Shown here: positions 29,613-30,251 of the stretch, one piece after another
How the letters are laid out: every line of letters starts with the position of its first letter
Numbering within the stretch: position 1 is the first letter of the stretch
IMG/VR virus record: IMGVR_UViG_3300045999_001311
Coordinates: 1 to 30,251 of that record
DNA length: 30,251 nucleotides
Reading direction: 5' to 3' (one strand)
Source: a virus
Notes under the pieces: model-generated
Seen by the model: the letters and a program-made list of their open reading frames with translations, nothing else
What the model was told of the DNA's origin: nothing
Database searches by the model: none
Program-made: the position numbers and the translations under genes

Positions 29613-30035
29613 TTATACTACTGTTAATGTAATTGCTCCAGCAGCAGTTCCCAATCCGAAAACATACCAGTTAGAACCGTCACCATGTAATTCTACGAAG
29701 TCACCGATTGTGTCAGCTGAAGCTGAAAATGTAATCGTGTTTTCGTCTGCTCCAGGTACGTTAACGCTGTTTACGATAACACCACCTTGAATTTTGTTTG
29801 AAGCCGCTTTAATAGTCCATGCAGTAGTAGCGAATAACGCACCTACGACAAACTTATAAGATTGACCAGCTCCGTCAGCAACAGCAGGAAGTGTAATTTG
29901 CGCACCTGCAGCAGCGTTAAGAATAAATACTTTACCGCTATCTTCAGCAGTTAAAGTTGTTGCACCTGTTAATGTTTCAACTACGCCTACTTGACGTAAA
30001 GAATCATTCGAAATGCTTGTGAATGTTGTACTCAT
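29613..30035 (-). CDS. Head decoration / fibre-like protein
   Basis: A 140-residue protein (MSTTFTSISNDSLRQVGVVE ...). Beta-rich, with AAAGAQITLPAVADGAGQSY and FVELHGDGSNWYVFGLG, which share the 'ITLPA..DG.G..Y.F.V' and final 'W.V.G' pattern with the protein at 24833-25270. It is coded just before the capsid gene, and codon use is similar, so it may be made in large amounts as a capsid surface or decoration protein. The 5' end recurs at 1-104 through the contig overlap. Confidence 0.65.
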   Translation of the reverse strand: MSTTFTSISNDSLRQVGVVETLTGATTLTAEDSGKVFILNAAAGAQITLPAVADGAGQSYKFVVGALFATTAWTIKAASNKIQGGVIVNSVNVPGADENTITFSASADTIGDFVELHGDGSNWYVFGLGTAAGAITLTVV

Positions 30036-30247
30036 TTTTTTTGTTTTTTAAATTATTACTTATTTAGTTTATTTAATACTGAATCCATAATTGTGCGACT
30101 TCTTTTAGTTGCAAATTTTACGGCTTCAACTTTATTCTCGTTTTCAGGGTTAAAAGAAATTGGTTTAACCTCTTCGTCAGATGAAAGTTCAACTTCTTCT
30201 TTAATTTCTTTTAATTTGCTTAGTTCAGCTTTTAAAGTTTCGTTTTC
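29936..30247. repeat. Terminal direct repeat, right copy
   Basis: Identical to bases 5-316. Base 30248 (C) differs from 317 (T) only at the far end, like the mismatches at 1, 2 and 4, as expected where reads end. Removing one copy gives a circular map of about 29,931 bp. Confidence 0.95.
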
Positions 30248-30251
30248 CTCT
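30056..30251 (-). CDS. Scaffold-like protein, C-terminal part only (contig-end duplicate)
   Basis: The last ~64 codons of the protein complete at 125-706, repeated because the contig overlaps itself. It is open at the window end. The only base difference is at 30248, near the contig edge. It should not be counted as a separate gene. Confidence 0.85.
   Translation of the reverse strand, partial: EENETLKAELSKLKEIKEEVELSSDEEVKPISFNPENENKVEAVKFATKRSRTIMDSVLNKLNK

Noticed and set aside
1-30251. Temperate lifestyle
   Set aside because: An HTH protein is present, but I see no integrase, attachment site or divergent repressor promoter, and all genes point one way.
1-30251. tRNA genes, CRISPR arrays and diversity-generating retroelements
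   Set aside because: No cloverleaf-like sequence, no regularly spaced repeats and no reverse transcriptase were noticed on either strand by eye; a tRNA scan would be needed to be certain.

Overview
The window is a complete or near-complete genome of a tailed phage (Caudoviricetes, long-tailed/siphovirus type), most likely infecting a Flavobacterium-like member of the Bacteroidota. The reasons are: AT-rich DNA (about one third G+C by eye); promoters of the Bacteroidota type (TAnnTTTG at -7, sometimes TTTG at -33); no regular Shine-Dalgarno sites; and head, tail and packaging proteins that resemble Flavobacterium-phage versions. The first and last ~312 bases are the same sequence (about 5-316 and 29936-30247), so the contig closes on itself and one genome unit is about 29,931 bp. 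The sequence mismatches only at the outermost ends of the overlap. Every gene I can support lies on the minus strand, so transcription runs from high to low coordinates and crosses the window ends.

In transcription order: (1) An early operon from promoter D (22466) encodes six small, mostly unrecognised proteins, at least two of them membrane proteins (22442 to 21362). (2) A ParB-like/MT-A70 adenine methyltransferase and a possible nuclease follow (21233-19633). This pair is bracketed by two copies of a ~108-nt structured leader. (3) The replication block holds a DUF6291 initiator-like protein, a DnaB/RepA-type ATPase, a coiled-coil protein and a NinG-like protein (19510-17117). (4) Two small genes follow from promoter C. 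(5) A recombination block from promoter B holds an ERF annealing protein, a YqaJ-type exonuclease, an SSB-like protein and a helix-turn-helix protein (16417-13962), and ends in terminators.

(6) Promoter A starts the long late operon. It begins with a zinc-finger protein, a membrane protein and a sigma-70-like factor, then several small genes, the small terminase, an HNH homing endonuclease with its own promoter, and the large terminase (13753-9824). Tail genes come next, up to the tape measure (9813-2266), then the prohead protease, small head proteins and a scaffold-like protein (2254-125). Across the circular junction come a decoration/fibre-like protein and the major capsid protein (30035-28641), a tail-tube-like protein, a portal with a fused minor-head-like tail, a connector, fibre proteins and the lysis genes (28569-22697). 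The circle closes in a 254-bp gene-free region holding a terminator, a large inverted repeat and promoter D. No integrase was seen, so a virulent lifestyle is likely.

The most unusual features are regulatory. One is a pair of leader RNAs whose four helices, including an 8-bp kissing interaction between two loops, are all kept by compensating base changes. The other is a promoter motif present in four copies, with a 16-bp invariant spacer, in a phage that carries its own sigma-like factor. Seven protein genes shorter than 60 codons (38-58 aa) are supported by stop/start overlaps, tight packing or family resemblance.
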